This document shows positions 27,199 to 35,988 of a stretch of DNA of 64,000 nt, piece by piece. The position numbers and the translations under genes were made by a program. The stretch lies in the NCBI RefSeq assembly GCF_030814815.1, contig NZ_JAUSVR010000011.1:62001-126000 (forward strand), written 5' to 3'. The notes under the pieces are model-generated. The model did no database searches and was not told the DNA's origin. It was given only the letters and a program-made list of their open reading frames with translations. Position 1 is the stretch's first letter. Every line of letters starts with the position of its first letter. Source of the DNA: Ancylobacter amanitiformis (GTDB taxonomy: Bacteria; Pseudomonadota; Alphaproteobacteria; Rhizobiales; Xanthobacteraceae).

Positions 27199-28779
27199 AT
27201 GCATGACATCAAATGGATCCGCGAGGAGCCCGAGGGCCTCATCCGCGCGCTTACCCGGCGCGGCACCGACGCCGCCGAAGCGCGGGCGCTGGTGGACAGC
27301 CTGTTGTCGCTGGACGAACGCCGCCGATCCGGCATCGCCAAGCTGGAGGAACTGCAGGCGCGCCGCAATGCCGCCTCCAAGGAGATCGGCGCCGCGAAGA
27401 AGGCGGGCGACAATGATCGCGCCGAGGCGCTGATGGCCGAAGTGGCCGCGCTCAAGACCGACATTCCCGCGCTGGAAGCGGACGTGAAGGCGGCGGAGAC
27501 CGAGCTGAACGACACGCTCGCCGCCATCCCGAATGTGCCGCTCGACATCGTGCCCGAGGGCCGGGACGAGCACGACAACGTGCCGTTCGACGCCCCCGCG
27601 CATGCGGAAGCGCCCGGCAGCGCGCTGCCCATGCCGGCGCTGCGCAACTTCGCCTTCACGCCGAAGCAGCATTTCGAAATCGGCGAGGCGCTCGGCCAGA
27701 TGGATTTCGAGGCCGCCGCCAAACTCTCCGGCGCGCGCTTCGTGGTGCTGAAGAACAAGCTTGCCCGGCTGGAACGCGCCATCGGCCAGTTCTTTATCAA
27801 CACGCACACCGAAGAGCACGGGTACACCGAGGTCGCGCCGCCGATCTTGGTGAACGATGCGGCGATGTTCGGCACGGCGCAGTTGCCGAAATTCCGGGAG
27901 GATCAGTTCTCAGTCGAAACGGTAGACAAAAGCATCTCCGACTTTTCTGAGGCACTGCTATGGTTTGAAGATTTAGACAATCCAAATGCAGATCGAGAGC
28001 ATGCTGAAAAGAGTAAGGATGGAAGGCTTCTGGCCGCTTTCAATGCATGGGATCGTGCACGTAAATACAAGTCGACGAGCGCGGATGATCCGCCGCCTCC
28101 TTCCAGCGAAGTACGTAGATTGAGGGAGGCATATGCGAGGGAGTATATCGCATTTGAAAAGGGAGTGCCGGCGAACCTCTGGCTCATCCCCACCGCCGAA
28201 GTCCCCCTGACCAATCTCGTTGCCCAGTCCATCCTCTCCGAGGAAGAACTCCCGCTGCGCTTCACCGCGCTCACGCCCTGCTTCCGTGCTGAGGCCGGGT
28301 CGGCGGGGCGCGATACGCGCGGGATGATCCGCCAGCACCAGTTCAACAAGGTGGAGATGGTCTCCATCACCACGCCGGAGAAATCGCTGGAGGAGCAGGA
28401 GCGCATGCTGGCCTGTGCGCAGGCCGTGCTGAAGAAGCTCGATCTGCACCACCGCGTGGTGACTTTGTGCACCGGCGACATGGGCTTCGCCTCGGCCCGT
28501 ACCTTCGATATCGAGGTGTGGCTGCCGGGGCAGAATGCCTATCGCGAGATTTCCTCGGTCTCCACCTGCACCGATTTCCAGGCGCGGCGGATGAATGCGC
28601 GCTACCGGCCGGCCGGCGCCAAGTCCACGCGCTTCCTGCACACGCTGAACGGCTCGGGCGTCGCGGTCGGCCGCGCCATGGTGGCGATCCTCGAAAATTA
28701 CCAGAACGAGGACGGTTCCGTCACGGTGCCGGATGTGCTGCTGCCCTATATGGGCGGCGTCACCCGGATCGGCGGGTGA
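27199..28779 (+). CDS. serS: Seryl-tRNA synthetase with a ~90-residue low-GC insertion
   Basis: Class II synthetase of 526 aa that charges tRNA-Ser. The N-terminal long coiled-coil tRNA-binding arm is normal (residues ~30-115). Catalytic-domain landmarks are [48 protein letters not shown] (motif 2 region) and [19 protein letters not shown] (motif 3). Most bacterial SerRS proteins are about 420-440 aa. Here residues ~238-327 (27910-28179), between REDQF and WLIPTAE, are extra sequence where the family usually has a short loop. This segment has about 50% G+C and atypical codons (TTA, AGA, AGG, GGA), whereas flanking codons are strongly GC-rich. The frame is kept and both flanks align with the family, so the enzyme is probably functional. 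Confidence 0.95.
   Translation: MHDIKWIREEPEGLIRALTRRGTDAAEARALVDSLLSLDERRRSGIAKLEELQARRNAASKEIGAAKKAGDNDRAEALMAEVAALKTDIPALEADVKAAETELNDTLAAIPNVPLDIVPEGRDEHDNVPFDAPAHAEAPGSALPMPALRNFAFTPKQHFEIGEALGQMDFEAAAKLSGARFVVLKNKLARLERAIGQFFINTHTEEHGYTEVAPPILVNDAAMFGTAQLPKFREDQFSVETVDKSISDFSEALLWFEDLDNPNADREHAEKSKDGRLLAAFNAWDRARKYKSTSADDPPPPSSEVRRLREAYAREYIAFEKGVPANLWLIPTAEVPLTNLVAQSILSEEELPLRFTALTPCFRAEAGSAGRDTRGMIRQHQFNKVEMVSITTPEKSLEEQERMLACAQAVLKKLDLHHRVVTLCTGDMGFASARTFDIEVWLPGQNAYREISSVSTCTDFQARRMNARYRPAGAKSTRFLHTLNGSGVAVGRAMVAILENYQNEDGSVTVPDVLLPYMGGVTRIGG
27910..28179 (+). other. In-frame inserted segment within serS
   Basis: 270 bp, 90 codons, no stop. My count over 27911-28170 gives close to 50% G+C in a gene that is otherwise typical of this GC-rich chromosome. 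The encoded residues are hydrophilic, with probable helices around [13 protein letters not shown] and [19 protein letters not shown] and a proline run DDPPPPSSE between them. There are no intein block motifs and no splice-type borders. Exact edges are uncertain by a few codons on each side. Confidence 0.85.
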
Positions 28780-28781
28780 GG

Positions 28782-28870
28782 CGTCATCCCGGACGGCCGA
28801 AGGCCGATCCGGGATCGCCTGCCGGTGGAGGGCGATCCCGGCTCTCCGCTGCGCTTCGACCGGGATGACG
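28782..28870. repeat. Intergenic palindromic element (RIME/REP-like)
   Basis: An 89-bp element between serS and surE begins CGTCATCCCGG (28782-28792) and ends with its exact reverse complement CCGGGATGACG (28860-28870). Inner segments GGATCGCC and GGCGATCC also pair, giving a long, branched hairpin. Sequences of this kind, with CGTCATCCCGG ends, are scattered between genes in many Hyphomicrobiales. It may also end serS transcripts. Confidence 0.85.
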
Positions 28871-28896
28871 GCGTTTCAGGGTAGGATCAAGTGGAC

Positions 28897-29661
28897 ATGC
28901 GCATTCTGGTCACAAACGATGACGGCATCCACGCCCCCGGCCTTGAGGCCTGCGTGCGCATCGCGCGGGCGCTGTCGGAGGATGTGTGGGTGGTGGCGCC
29001 GGAGACCGACCAGTCCGGCGTCTCGCACTCGCTCTCGCTGTCCGATCCGCTGCGGCTGCGGCAGGTGGAGGAGAAGCGCTTCGCCGTGCAGGGCACGCCG
29101 ACCGATTGCGTGATCATGGCGGTGCGCCACATCCTGAGGGATCACAAGCCCGATCTCGTGCTGTCCGGCGTCAATCGCGGGCAGAACGTGGCGGAGGATG
29201 TCGGCTATTCCGGCACCGTCGCCGGCGCCATGGAAGGCACGGTGCTCGGCATCCCCTCGGTCGCGCTGTCGCAGGCCTATGGCTTCGAGACCAAGCAGGC
29301 CCCGCCCTACACGGTCGCCGAGCACTGGGGCGCGCAGGTGGTGCGCACGCTGCTGGACGAGGGCATCCCGGCCGGCATCGTGGTCAACGTGAATTTCCCC
29401 AACCGCCCGGTGGACGAGGTGAAGGGCATCGCCGTGACCGCGCAGGGAAGGCGCGACCAGAATCTCTTGCGCATCGACCAGCGCGCCGACGGGCGCGGCA
29501 ATCCCTATTACTGGATCGCCTTCGAGAAGCGCATCTTCGAGACGGTGAACGGCTCGGACCTGCACGCGCTCGATCAGGGCTTCATCTCGGTGACGCCGCT
29601 GCGCCTCGACATGACCGACGAGCCGATGATGACCCGGCTTGCACAGGTCTTCGCGCGCTGA
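28897..29661 (+). CDS. surE: 5'-nucleotidase SurE
   Basis: Metal-dependent 5'/3'-nucleotidase and exopolyphosphatase of 254 aa. The N-terminal MRILVTNDDGIHAPGL carries the metal-binding DD. The other motifs are PETDQSGVSHSLSL, LSGVNRGQN and SGTVAGAMEG. ATG 28897 is chosen because SurE proteins start at this methionine; the GTG at 28891 is two codons earlier. It is followed 21 bp later by pcm, the usual stationary-phase survival pair. Confidence 0.95.
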   Translation: MRILVTNDDGIHAPGLEACVRIARALSEDVWVVAPETDQSGVSHSLSLSDPLRLRQVEEKRFAVQGTPTDCVIMAVRHILRDHKPDLVLSGVNRGQNVAEDVGYSGTVAGAMEGTVLGIPSVALSQAYGFETKQAPPYTVAEHWGAQVVRTLLDEGIPAGIVVNVNFPNRPVDEVKGIAVTAQGRRDQNLLRIDQRADGRGNPYYWIAFEKRIFETVNGSDLHALDQGFISVTPLRLDMTDEPMMTRLAQVFAR

Positions 29662-29682
29662 TCCGATAGGCGGGGAGGGGCG

Positions 29683-30357
29683 TTGGCTGGGGACCCGCTG
29701 GTGGAAGCTGCCGAGACCGACGATGCGGTGGAGCGGGCGCGGCTGCTGCTCTCGCTGCGCCAGCGCGGCATTCGCGACCGGCTGGTGATGAACGCTTTCG
29801 AGCAGGTGCCGCGCGACCGATTCATCGAGCCGGTGATGCACCGCATCGCCTGGATCGACCAGGCGCTGCCGATCGATTGCGGCCAGACCATCAGCCAGCC
29901 CACCGTCGTGGCGCTGATGACCGACGCGCTGGACCTGCTGCCGGCTCATAGCGTGCTGGAGGTCGGTACCGGCTCGGGCTACCACGCCGCCATTCTCGCC
30001 CATATCGCCCGCCGCGTGGTGAGCGTGGAGCGCTTCCGCTCGCTGGCCGGCGCGGCGGCGGCGCGATTGCGCGATCTCGGGCTGGCGAATGTCGAGGTGG
30101 CGGTGGCGGACGGGCTCAAGGGCTATCCGCTGCGCGCGCCCTTCGACCGTATCGTGCTGAGCGCGGCGGTAAGCGAGGTGCCGGCCGCGCTGTTCGACCA
30201 GCTGGAGCCCGACGGCGTGCTCGTCGCCCCGATCGGCCCGCCCGGCGAAACCCAGACGCTGGTGCGCTTCACCCGCGGCCGGGAGGGGCTGGAGCGGCGC
30301 GACCTGGCCCGTGTGCGCTTCGTGCCGATGCTGCCGGGAATCGCGGCGGTTCTTTGA
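29683..30357 (+). CDS. pcm: Protein-L-isoaspartate O-methyltransferase
   Basis: Canonical Pcm of 224 aa, which repairs isoaspartyl damage in aged proteins using SAM. Motifs are the N-terminal VPRDRFIEP, GQTISQPTVVALMTDAL, SAM motif I VLEVGTGSGYHAAIL and the post-motif region FDRIVLSAAV. The start is a TTG (29683-29685) preceded by the strong GGGGAGGGG. It sits in the surE-pcm-nlpD order seen widely in proteobacteria. It is closer to the family consensus than the paralogue at 2897-3559. Confidence 0.93.
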   Translation: MAGDPLVEAAETDDAVERARLLLSLRQRGIRDRLVMNAFEQVPRDRFIEPVMHRIAWIDQALPIDCGQTISQPTVVALMTDALDLLPAHSVLEVGTGSGYHAAILAHIARRVVSVERFRSLAGAAAARLRDLGLANVEVAVADGLKGYPLRAPFDRIVLSAAVSEVPAALFDQLEPDGVLVAPIGPPGETQTLVRFTRGREGLERRDLARVRFVPMLPGIAAVL

Positions 30358-30468
30358 ACACACTGCCGTCAATCCGCCGCGGAGTTGGCGGGAATCGGTG
30401 CGGCTTAAGCCGACGTTTACCTATACGACCCTTTAATCCGGGCGGTTTCAGAGTTCGGGTGTGGTGCG

Positions 30469-31824
30469 ATGCGTAACATTCTGTCGGCGTCCGGTTGCAA
30501 GCCACTCATGCGGCTTTCCGTTGTCGCGCTTATCGGCGGAACGGCGGCTGCCTGCAGTTCCGATAGCGCGCGGTTCAGCAGCGCCGGTGGCCAAGCGGGG
30601 CAGGGCGGCCCGGCCTATACCGGCTCGGTGGCCGCCGCGCCGACAGGTGCCGTGCAGAGCGCGCCGATGAACGCCCCCGGCGGGCCGGCGGTCGCGTCCG
30701 GCTATCCCGCCCCGGCCTATGGCGCGCCGGCTCCCTATGGCGCCGCGCCCGCTCCCTACAGCCAGCAGCAGCTTGCCAGCGCGACCCCGGCCAATGCGGC
30801 GCCGCAATACCCCGGGCAGGCCTATCCGAATCCCGCCTATCCCAATCCCGCCTATCCCGCCCCGGGCTATCCCAACGCCGCCGCGCCCGCGCCGCAATAC
30901 CCGAACGCGCAGTATCAGGCCCCGCAATACCCGGCACCGGCCGTGGCGCAGCCGCAGCCGCTCTATGGCACGCAGCCCCAGCAGCTGGCGGCGCCGGCTG
31001 CCGCCCCCGTTCGCGCGCCGCAGGTGGCTGCCGCCACTACCGGTGCCCATGTGGTGCAGCCGGGCGAGACGCTCAGCTCGATCTCCCGCAATTACGGCAT
31101 CTCGCGCTCGGCGCTCGCTGCCGCCAACGGCGTCGATTTCAACGCGCAGGTGCAGATCGGCCGCAAGCTGGTGATTCCCGGCGCCGGAGCGGCCGGCAAT
31201 CCGGTCGCCGCCGCGCCCAAGCCTTTGACCCACGAGGTCGCCAGCGCCGCGCCGGCCACGGGTGCCAAGCCCGCGCCGCTGGCCGCGCCCACTCCCCATG
31301 TCGCCGCCGCGCCGGCTCCCCAGAAGCCGGCCGTGGTCGCGGCCGCTCCCGCGCCGGCCCCGGTGCAGCCGGCGGTGGAAAAGCCGCAGACCATTGCCGC
31401 CGTCAAGCCGGCCGAGACGCCGGACGATGCGCGCGCGGCGGGCGGCACCCAGTTCCGCTGGCCGGTGCGTGGCCGCGTGATCTCCGGTTTCGGTCCCAAG
31501 CCCGGCGGCCAGAAGAACGAGGGCATCAACGTCTCGGTGCCGGAAGGCACGTCGGTCAAAGCTGCCGAGGATGGCGTCGTCGCCTATGCCGGCAGCGAGC
31601 TGAAGGGCTATGGCAATCTCGTGCTGATCAAGCATGCCGACGGCTATGTCACCGCCTATGCCCACAATAGCGAGCTGGACGTGAAGAAGGGCGATCCGGT
31701 GAAGCGTGGCCAGGTGATCGCCAAGGCCGGGCAGACCGGCAATGTCAACTCGCCGCAGGTTCACTTCGAGATCCGCAAGGGATCCGAGCCTGTGGATCCC
31801 TCGCAATATCTCGCCGGCCTCTGA
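30469..31824 (+). CDS. NlpD-like LysM and degenerate LytM (M23) protein
   Basis: Envelope protein of 451 aa, probably a lipoprotein (N-terminal hydrophobic run ending GGTAAAC). Residues ~40-190 are a Pro/Ala/Tyr/Gln-rich region with YPNPA-type repeats. A LysM domain follows (residues ~193-238, HVVQPGETLSSISRNYGIS). The C-terminal M23/LytM domain covers residues ~328-444. In that domain the zinc-binding HxxxD is replaced in NEGINVS, and the HxH motif is reduced to QVHFE. It is therefore probably an activator of cell-wall amidases, as NlpD and EnvC are, not an enzyme. It is the last gene of the surE-pcm-nlpD group. Confidence 0.9.
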   Translation: MRNILSASGCKPLMRLSVVALIGGTAAACSSDSARFSSAGGQAGQGGPAYTGSVAAAPTGAVQSAPMNAPGGPAVASGYPAPAYGAPAPYGAAPAPYSQQQLASATPANAAPQYPGQAYPNPAYPNPAYPAPGYPNAAAPAPQYPNAQYQAPQYPAPAVAQPQPLYGTQPQQLAAPAAAPVRAPQVAAATTGAHVVQPGETLSSISRNYGISRSALAAANGVDFNAQVQIGRKLVIPGAGAAGNPVAAAPKPLTHEVASAAPATGAKPAPLAAPTPHVAAAPAPQKPAVVAAAPAPAPVQPAVEKPQTIAAVKPAETPDDARAAGGTQFRWPVRGRVISGFGPKPGGQKNEGINVSVPEGTSVKAAEDGVVAYAGSELKGYGNLVLIKHADGYVTAYAHNSELDVKKGDPVKRGQVIAKAGQTGNVNSPQVHFEIRKGSEPVDPSQYLAGL

Positions 31825-31846
31825 CCCACCCAAGCCGGGCCGTGAG

Positions 31847-31865
31847 CGGGGGCGTGCCCCCGTTT
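31847..31865. terminator. Terminator between convergent nlpD-like and DUF815 genes
   Basis: CGGGGG (31847-31852) pairs with CCCCCG (31857-31862) around CGTG and is followed by TTTCCTT. It lies 22 nt after the nlpD-like stop. The minus-strand gene ends at 31904, so the hairpin could serve both. Confidence 0.6.
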
Positions 31866-31903
31866 CCTTGAATACCGGCGCGACGTCAGGACCTTGGCGC
31901 CGG

Positions 31904-32800
31904 TCAGCGCGGGGCGGCAGGAGGCTCGGAGAGCGAGACGCCCAGCCGCCCCGCGACATCCTGCACATATTGCCACGCCGTGCGGCCCGAGCGCGCGCCC
32001 CGTGTGGTCGCCCATTCCAGCGCCTCGCGCCGGAGCGTCGCCGCATCCAGCGGAACGTTGAAATGGGCGACATAGCCCTCGACCATCGCGAGATAGTCGT
32101 CCTGGCTGCATTTGTGGAAGCCGAGCCACAGGCCGAACCGGTCGGACAGCGAGACTTTCTCCTCCACCGCCTCGCCGGGATTGATCGCGGTGGAGCGTTC
32201 ATTCTCCATCATGTCGCGCGGCAGCAGGTGCCGGCGGTTGGAGGTGGCGTAGAAGATCACGTTTTCCGGGCGCCCCTCGATGCCGCCTTCCAGCACCGCC
32301 TTGAGCGATTTGTAGGACGTATCGTCGCCGTCGAAGGACAGGTCGTCGCAGAACACGATGAAGCGGAACGGCGCCGGGCGCATCAGCCCCATCAGCACGG
32401 GCAGCGTTTCGATATCCTCGCGGTGGATCTCCACCAGCTTGAGCGGCGGCGTTCCCTGCGCGACCACCTCGCCATTCACCTCGGCGTGGCTGGCCTTCAC
32501 CAGCGAACTCTTGCCCATGCCGCGCGCGCCCCACAGCAGGGCGTTGTTGGCCGGCAGGCCGCGCGCGAAGCGCAGCGTGTTGTCCACCAGCGAATCGCGC
32601 GTGCGGTCGATTCCCCTCAGCAGCGCCATGTCGACACGGTTGACGCGCGGCACCGGCTCCAGGCGCTTCTCGGCGGCCATCCACACGAAAGCGTCGGCGG
32701 CCGCGAAATCGGCACGGGCCGTGCGGGCGGGGGCGATGCGCTCCAGCGCGTCGGCAATGCGCGAAAGGGTATGCGCGAGATCGTCCGGGGTGGGGGTCAT
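31904..32800 (-). CDS. DUF815 family P-loop ATPase
   Basis: Predicted AAA-type ATPase of 298 aa. The P-loop GARGMGKSS is near residue 90, and a Walker B-like FIVFCDDLSFD with a sensor-like FYATSNRRHL follows. The family motif RDMMENE is present. The function of DUF815 proteins is not established. ATG 32800 is preceded by AAGGAG at good spacing; upstream methionines to 32857 are ignored. It is divergent from yajC-secDF and convergent with the nlpD-like gene. Confidence 0.87.
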   Translation of the reverse strand: MTPTPDDLAHTLSRIADALERIAPARTARADFAAADAFVWMAAEKRLEPVPRVNRVDMALLRGIDRTRDSLVDNTLRFARGLPANNALLWGARGMGKSSLVKASHAEVNGEVVAQGTPPLKLVEIHREDIETLPVLMGLMRPAPFRFIVFCDDLSFDGDDTSYKSLKAVLEGGIEGRPENVIFYATSNRRHLLPRDMMENERSTAINPGEAVEEKVSLSDRFGLWLGFHKCSQDDYLAMVEGYVAHFNVPLDAATLRREALEWATTRGARSGRTAWQYVQDVAGRLGVSLSEPPAAPR

Positions 32801-32912
32801 GAGCGTGCTCCTTGGCGCTGCCGGAATAGCCATCCGCGGCGCGCGGCACAAGCACAACCGTAACGTCCGTTACGCCTGTCGCAGACATGACGCTGCGGCC
32901 TTGCCGACGCCG

Positions 32913-32941
32913 TTTGCATTCGGCCGGCGCGTCAGTATAGT
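32913..32941 (+). promoter_or_regulatory. Candidate promoter for yajC-secD-secF
   Basis: TTTGCA (32913-32918) and TATAGT (32936-32941) are separated by 17 bp, about 60 nt before the yajC start. They match the sigma-70 consensus at four and five of six positions. Confidence 0.45.
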
Positions 32942-32999
32942 CCGCGCCGCTTCGCCGGGCCTTTCGCCCGCCTGATTTCGACGGACCTAGGGAACCGAC

Positions 33000-33338
33000 A
33001 TGTTCATCACGCCCGCTTATGCGCAGACCGGCGGTCCCGCCGGTACCGACATGCTGATGTCGCTCCTGCCCTTCGTTCTGATCTTCGTGATCATGTATTT
33101 CTTGATCCTGCGTCCGCAGCAGCGGAAGGTGAAGGCGCATCAGGAAATGGTGAAGAACGTTCGCCGCGGCGACACCATCGTCACCTCCGGCGGCCTCGTG
33201 GGCAAGGTGGCCCGCGTCGTCGACGAAACCGAGATCGAGCTTCAGGTCGGCGACGGCGTGAAGGTGCGCCAGCTGCGCAGCATGATTTCGGAAGTGCGTG
33301 CCAAGGGCGAGCCGGCCAAGGAAGACGGCGCCGCCTGA
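33000..33338 (+). CDS. yajC: Preprotein translocase accessory subunit YajC
   Basis: Single-pass inner-membrane protein of 112 aa that associates with SecDF in the holo-translocon. A hydrophobic helix at residues ~19-38 (LLPFVLIFVIMYFLILRPQ) is followed by the family motif RPQQRKVKAHQEMV and GDTIVTSGGLVGKV. First gene of yajC-secD-secF. Confidence 0.95.
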   Translation: MFITPAYAQTGGPAGTDMLMSLLPFVLIFVIMYFLILRPQQRKVKAHQEMVKNVRRGDTIVTSGGLVGKVARVVDETEIELQVGDGVKVRQLRSMISEVRAKGEPAKEDGAA

Positions 33339-33383
33339 CGCTGACCTCTTGCGGCGGCGCGGGGCGCGGCCGGAAGGAACGAC

Positions 33384-34982
33384 ATGCTTTATTTCTCGAA
33401 ATGGAAGGCTCTCGCCATCCTCGCGGTTTCGGCGATCATCTGCCTGATGATCGTTCCGAGCCTGTTGTCGACGAGCGCCTATGACAGCCTGCCGCACGTC
33501 CTCCAGCGCAAGATCGTGCTGGGCCTCGATCTGCAGGGTGGTTCCTACATCGTGCTGCAGGTGGAAGCCGCGGACCTGCGCAAGGCTCGCCTTGAGCAAC
33601 TGCGCGATGATGCGCGGCGCGTCCTGCGCGATGCCAAGATCGGCTATAGCGGGCTGAACATCCAGGGCGATGCCGTGCAGGTTCGCCTGCGCGATCCCCA
33701 GGATGGCGATGCGGCGCTGACCCAGCTGCGCACGCTGGTGGCACCGATCGGCGGCCCGATGTCGACCAGCGGGCAGATGGACAGCACCGTGTCGCTCAGC
33801 GGCGACGCGATCACCCTCGCGCCCACCGATGCCGGCATTCAGGCGCGCACCATCCAGGCGGTGGCGCAGTCCATCGAGATCATACGCAAGCGCATCGATC
33901 AGCTCGGCACCACCGAGCCCTCGATCCAGCGCCAGGGTTCCGACCGCATCCAGGTGCAGGTGCCGGGCCTGCAGGATCCCTCGCGCCTGAAGGCCCTTCT
34001 GGGCCAGACCGCCAAGCTCACGTTCCGGCTCGTCGACACGTCGATGAGCGCGCAGCAGGCGCTGCAGGGCCGGCCGCCGGTCGGCACCGAGGTGCTCAAT
34101 TCGCAGGACAACCCGCCGGTCCCCTATCTCGTCGAGCAGCGCGTGCTGGTCGCGGGCGAGGACCTGACCGACGCGCAGCCGAGCTTCGACCAGCAGACCC
34201 GCGAGCCGGTGGTGACGTTCCGCTTCAACACCAACGGCGCCCGCCGCTTCGCCGAGGCGACGCAGGCCAATGTCGGCAAGCCCTTCGCCATCGTGCTCGA
34301 CAACAAGGTGATCTCCGCCCCGGTCATTCGCGAGCCCATTCTCGGCGGCTCGGGCCAGATCAGCGGCAGCTTCACCGTCCAGCAGGCGAATGATCTTGCC
34401 ATCCTGCTGCGCGCGGGCGCTTTGCCCGTTCCGCTGCAGGTGGTGGAGGAGCGCACGGTTGGCCCCGGCCTCGGTGCCGATTCGATCCGCGCCGGCCTCA
34501 TCGCCTCGCTGGTGGGCGCGGCCGCGGTCGCGCTGTTCATGATCGCGACCTACGGACTGTTCGGCGTCGTCGCCGTCGTGGCCGTGGCGATCAATGTGGG
34601 CATGATCTTCGGCGTGCTGGCCATGCTCGGCGCAACGCTCACGCTGCCCGGCATTGCCGGCGTGGTGCTCACCGTCGGCATCGCGGTGGATTCCAACGTG
34701 CTGATCTATGAGCGCATCCGCGAGGAGGCGAGGGCGGGCCGTTCGGCGATCTCCGCGATCGATGCGGGCTTCTCGCGCGCGCTGGCGACCATCCTTGATT
34801 CGAACATCACCACCTTCATCGCGGCGGCGGTGCTGTTCTATATCGGGTCGGGCCCGGTGCGCGGCTTTGCCATCACCTTCGGCATCGGCATCATCACCAC
34901 CGTGTTCACCGCCTTCACGTTGACCCGCCTGATGGTGGCGGTTTGGGTGCGCTGGCGGCGTCCCCAGCACGTGCCGATCTGA
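33384..34982 (+). CDS. secD: Protein translocase subunit SecD
   Basis: Proton-driven Sec accessory protein of 532 aa with an N-terminal helix, a large periplasmic domain and five C-terminal helices. Family motifs are the N-terminal GLDLQGGSYIVLQV, the periplasmic GTTEPSIQRQGSDRIQVQVP and the membrane motif VLTVGIAVDSNVLIYERIRE, which carries the conserved aspartate of the proton path. It is separated from secF by 15 bp. Confidence 0.97.
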   Translation: MLYFSKWKALAILAVSAIICLMIVPSLLSTSAYDSLPHVLQRKIVLGLDLQGGSYIVLQVEAADLRKARLEQLRDDARRVLRDAKIGYSGLNIQGDAVQVRLRDPQDGDAALTQLRTLVAPIGGPMSTSGQMDSTVSLSGDAITLAPTDAGIQARTIQAVAQSIEIIRKRIDQLGTTEPSIQRQGSDRIQVQVPGLQDPSRLKALLGQTAKLTFRLVDTSMSAQQALQGRPPVGTEVLNSQDNPPVPYLVEQRVLVAGEDLTDAQPSFDQQTREPVVTFRFNTNGARRFAEATQANVGKPFAIVLDNKVISAPVIREPILGGSGQISGSFTVQQANDLAILLRAGALPVPLQVVEERTVGPGLGADSIRAGLIASLVGAAAVALFMIATYGLFGVVAVVAVAINVGMIFGVLAMLGATLTLPGIAGVVLTVGIAVDSNVLIYERIREEARAGRSAISAIDAGFSRALATILDSNITTFIAAAVLFYIGSGPVRGFAITFGIGIITTVFTAFTLTRLMVAVWVRWRRPQHVPI

Positions 34983-34997
34983 GAAAGTCGAAAACCC

Positions 34998-35963
34998 ATG
35001 CGTCTGCTCCGCATCGTCCCGGACGACACCACTTTCGACTTCATGCGCTTCCGGCGCATCAGCTTCCCGATCTCGGCGCTCCTGTCGATCGTGGCGCTGG
35101 TGGCCTTCCTCACGCTGGGGCTCAATTTCGGCATCGACTTCAAGGGCGGCACGCTGCTCGAGGTGCGCTACCCCGCCAGTTCGCTGAACATGGGCGACGT
35201 GCGCTCCAAGCTGGAGGCGCTCGACCTCGGCGAGGTGCAGATCCAGGCGATCGGCAATGACGGCGAGGTGCTGATCCGCATCGCCCAGCAGCCCGGCGGC
35301 GAGCAGGCCCAGCAGGCCGTGGTCGGCCGGGTGCGTGCCGCGCTCGGCGAGGGCGTCGAGTATCGCCGCATCGAGGTTGTCGGCCCGCGCGTGTCGCAGG
35401 AACTGCTCAGCTACGGCATTGTCGGCCTGATGCTGGCGGTGCTCTGCATCCTGATCTACCTGTGGTTCCGCTTCGAATGGCAGTTCGCGCTCGGTGCCTC
35501 GATCGCGAATTTCCACGATATCGTGCTCACCATCGGCTTCATGGCGATCTTCCGGATCGATTTCGATCTGACCAGCGTCGCCGCGCTGCTGACGATTCTG
35601 GGCTATTCGCTCAACGACACCATCGTCATCTATGATCGCATCCGCGAGATGCTGCGGCGCTACAAGAAGATGCCGACGGACGAATTGCTGAACCAGTCGA
35701 TCAACTCGACCCTGTCGCGTTCAGTCATCACCCACGTTACCGTCACGCTGGCGCTGCTCGCGCTGGTGCTGTTCGGCGGCCGGGCGATTCATTCCTTCTC
35801 GGTGACGATGATGTTCGGCGTGGTGCTGGTGGGTACCTACACCTCCATCTTCATCGCCTCGCCCCTGCTCATCTATCTCGGCGTTTCGACCCGTGCGATC
35901 GCCGAGAAGCAGGAGAAGGAAGCCAAGGCCGCGAAGTCGAAGGCTGAACGCGTCACGCCCTGA
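34998..35963 (+). CDS. secF: Protein translocase subunit SecF
   Basis: Partner of SecD, 321 aa, six helices. Recognised by GIDFKGGTLLEVRYP after the first helix and GYSLNDTIVIYDRIREMLRR in the fourth, the counterpart of the SecD motif. The C-terminal tail is lysine-rich. The next gene starts 25 bp after its stop, so the two downstream genes are likely in the same operon. Confidence 0.97.
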   Translation: MRLLRIVPDDTTFDFMRFRRISFPISALLSIVALVAFLTLGLNFGIDFKGGTLLEVRYPASSLNMGDVRSKLEALDLGEVQIQAIGNDGEVLIRIAQQPGGEQAQQAVVGRVRAALGEGVEYRRIEVVGPRVSQELLSYGIVGLMLAVLCILIYLWFRFEWQFALGASIANFHDIVLTIGFMAIFRIDFDLTSVAALLTILGYSLNDTIVIYDRIREMLRRYKKMPTDELLNQSINSTLSRSVITHVTVTLALLALVLFGGRAIHSFSVTMMFGVVLVGTYTSIFIASPLLIYLGVSTRAIAEKQEKEAKAAKSKAERVTP

Positions 35964-35988
35964 GCGGGTCGCCCAGCGGGAGCCCGAC

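Noticed and set aside
27910-28179. The serS insertion as an intein, intron or frameshift
   Set aside because: It is too short for an intein with the needed splicing blocks, has no intein end motifs, keeps the frame without stops, and shows no intron fold that I could recognise.
27903-28481. Minus-strand open frame of 192 codons covering the serS insertion
   Set aside because: It continues far into the conserved serS catalytic region, resembles no protein and has no start signal. The plus-strand frame aligns with SerRS on both sides.
32199-35516. Minus-strand frame of about 1100 codons opposite yajC-secD-secF
   Set aside because: It spans several well-supported plus-strand genes and has Asp/His/Arg-rich antisense composition with no recognisable domain.
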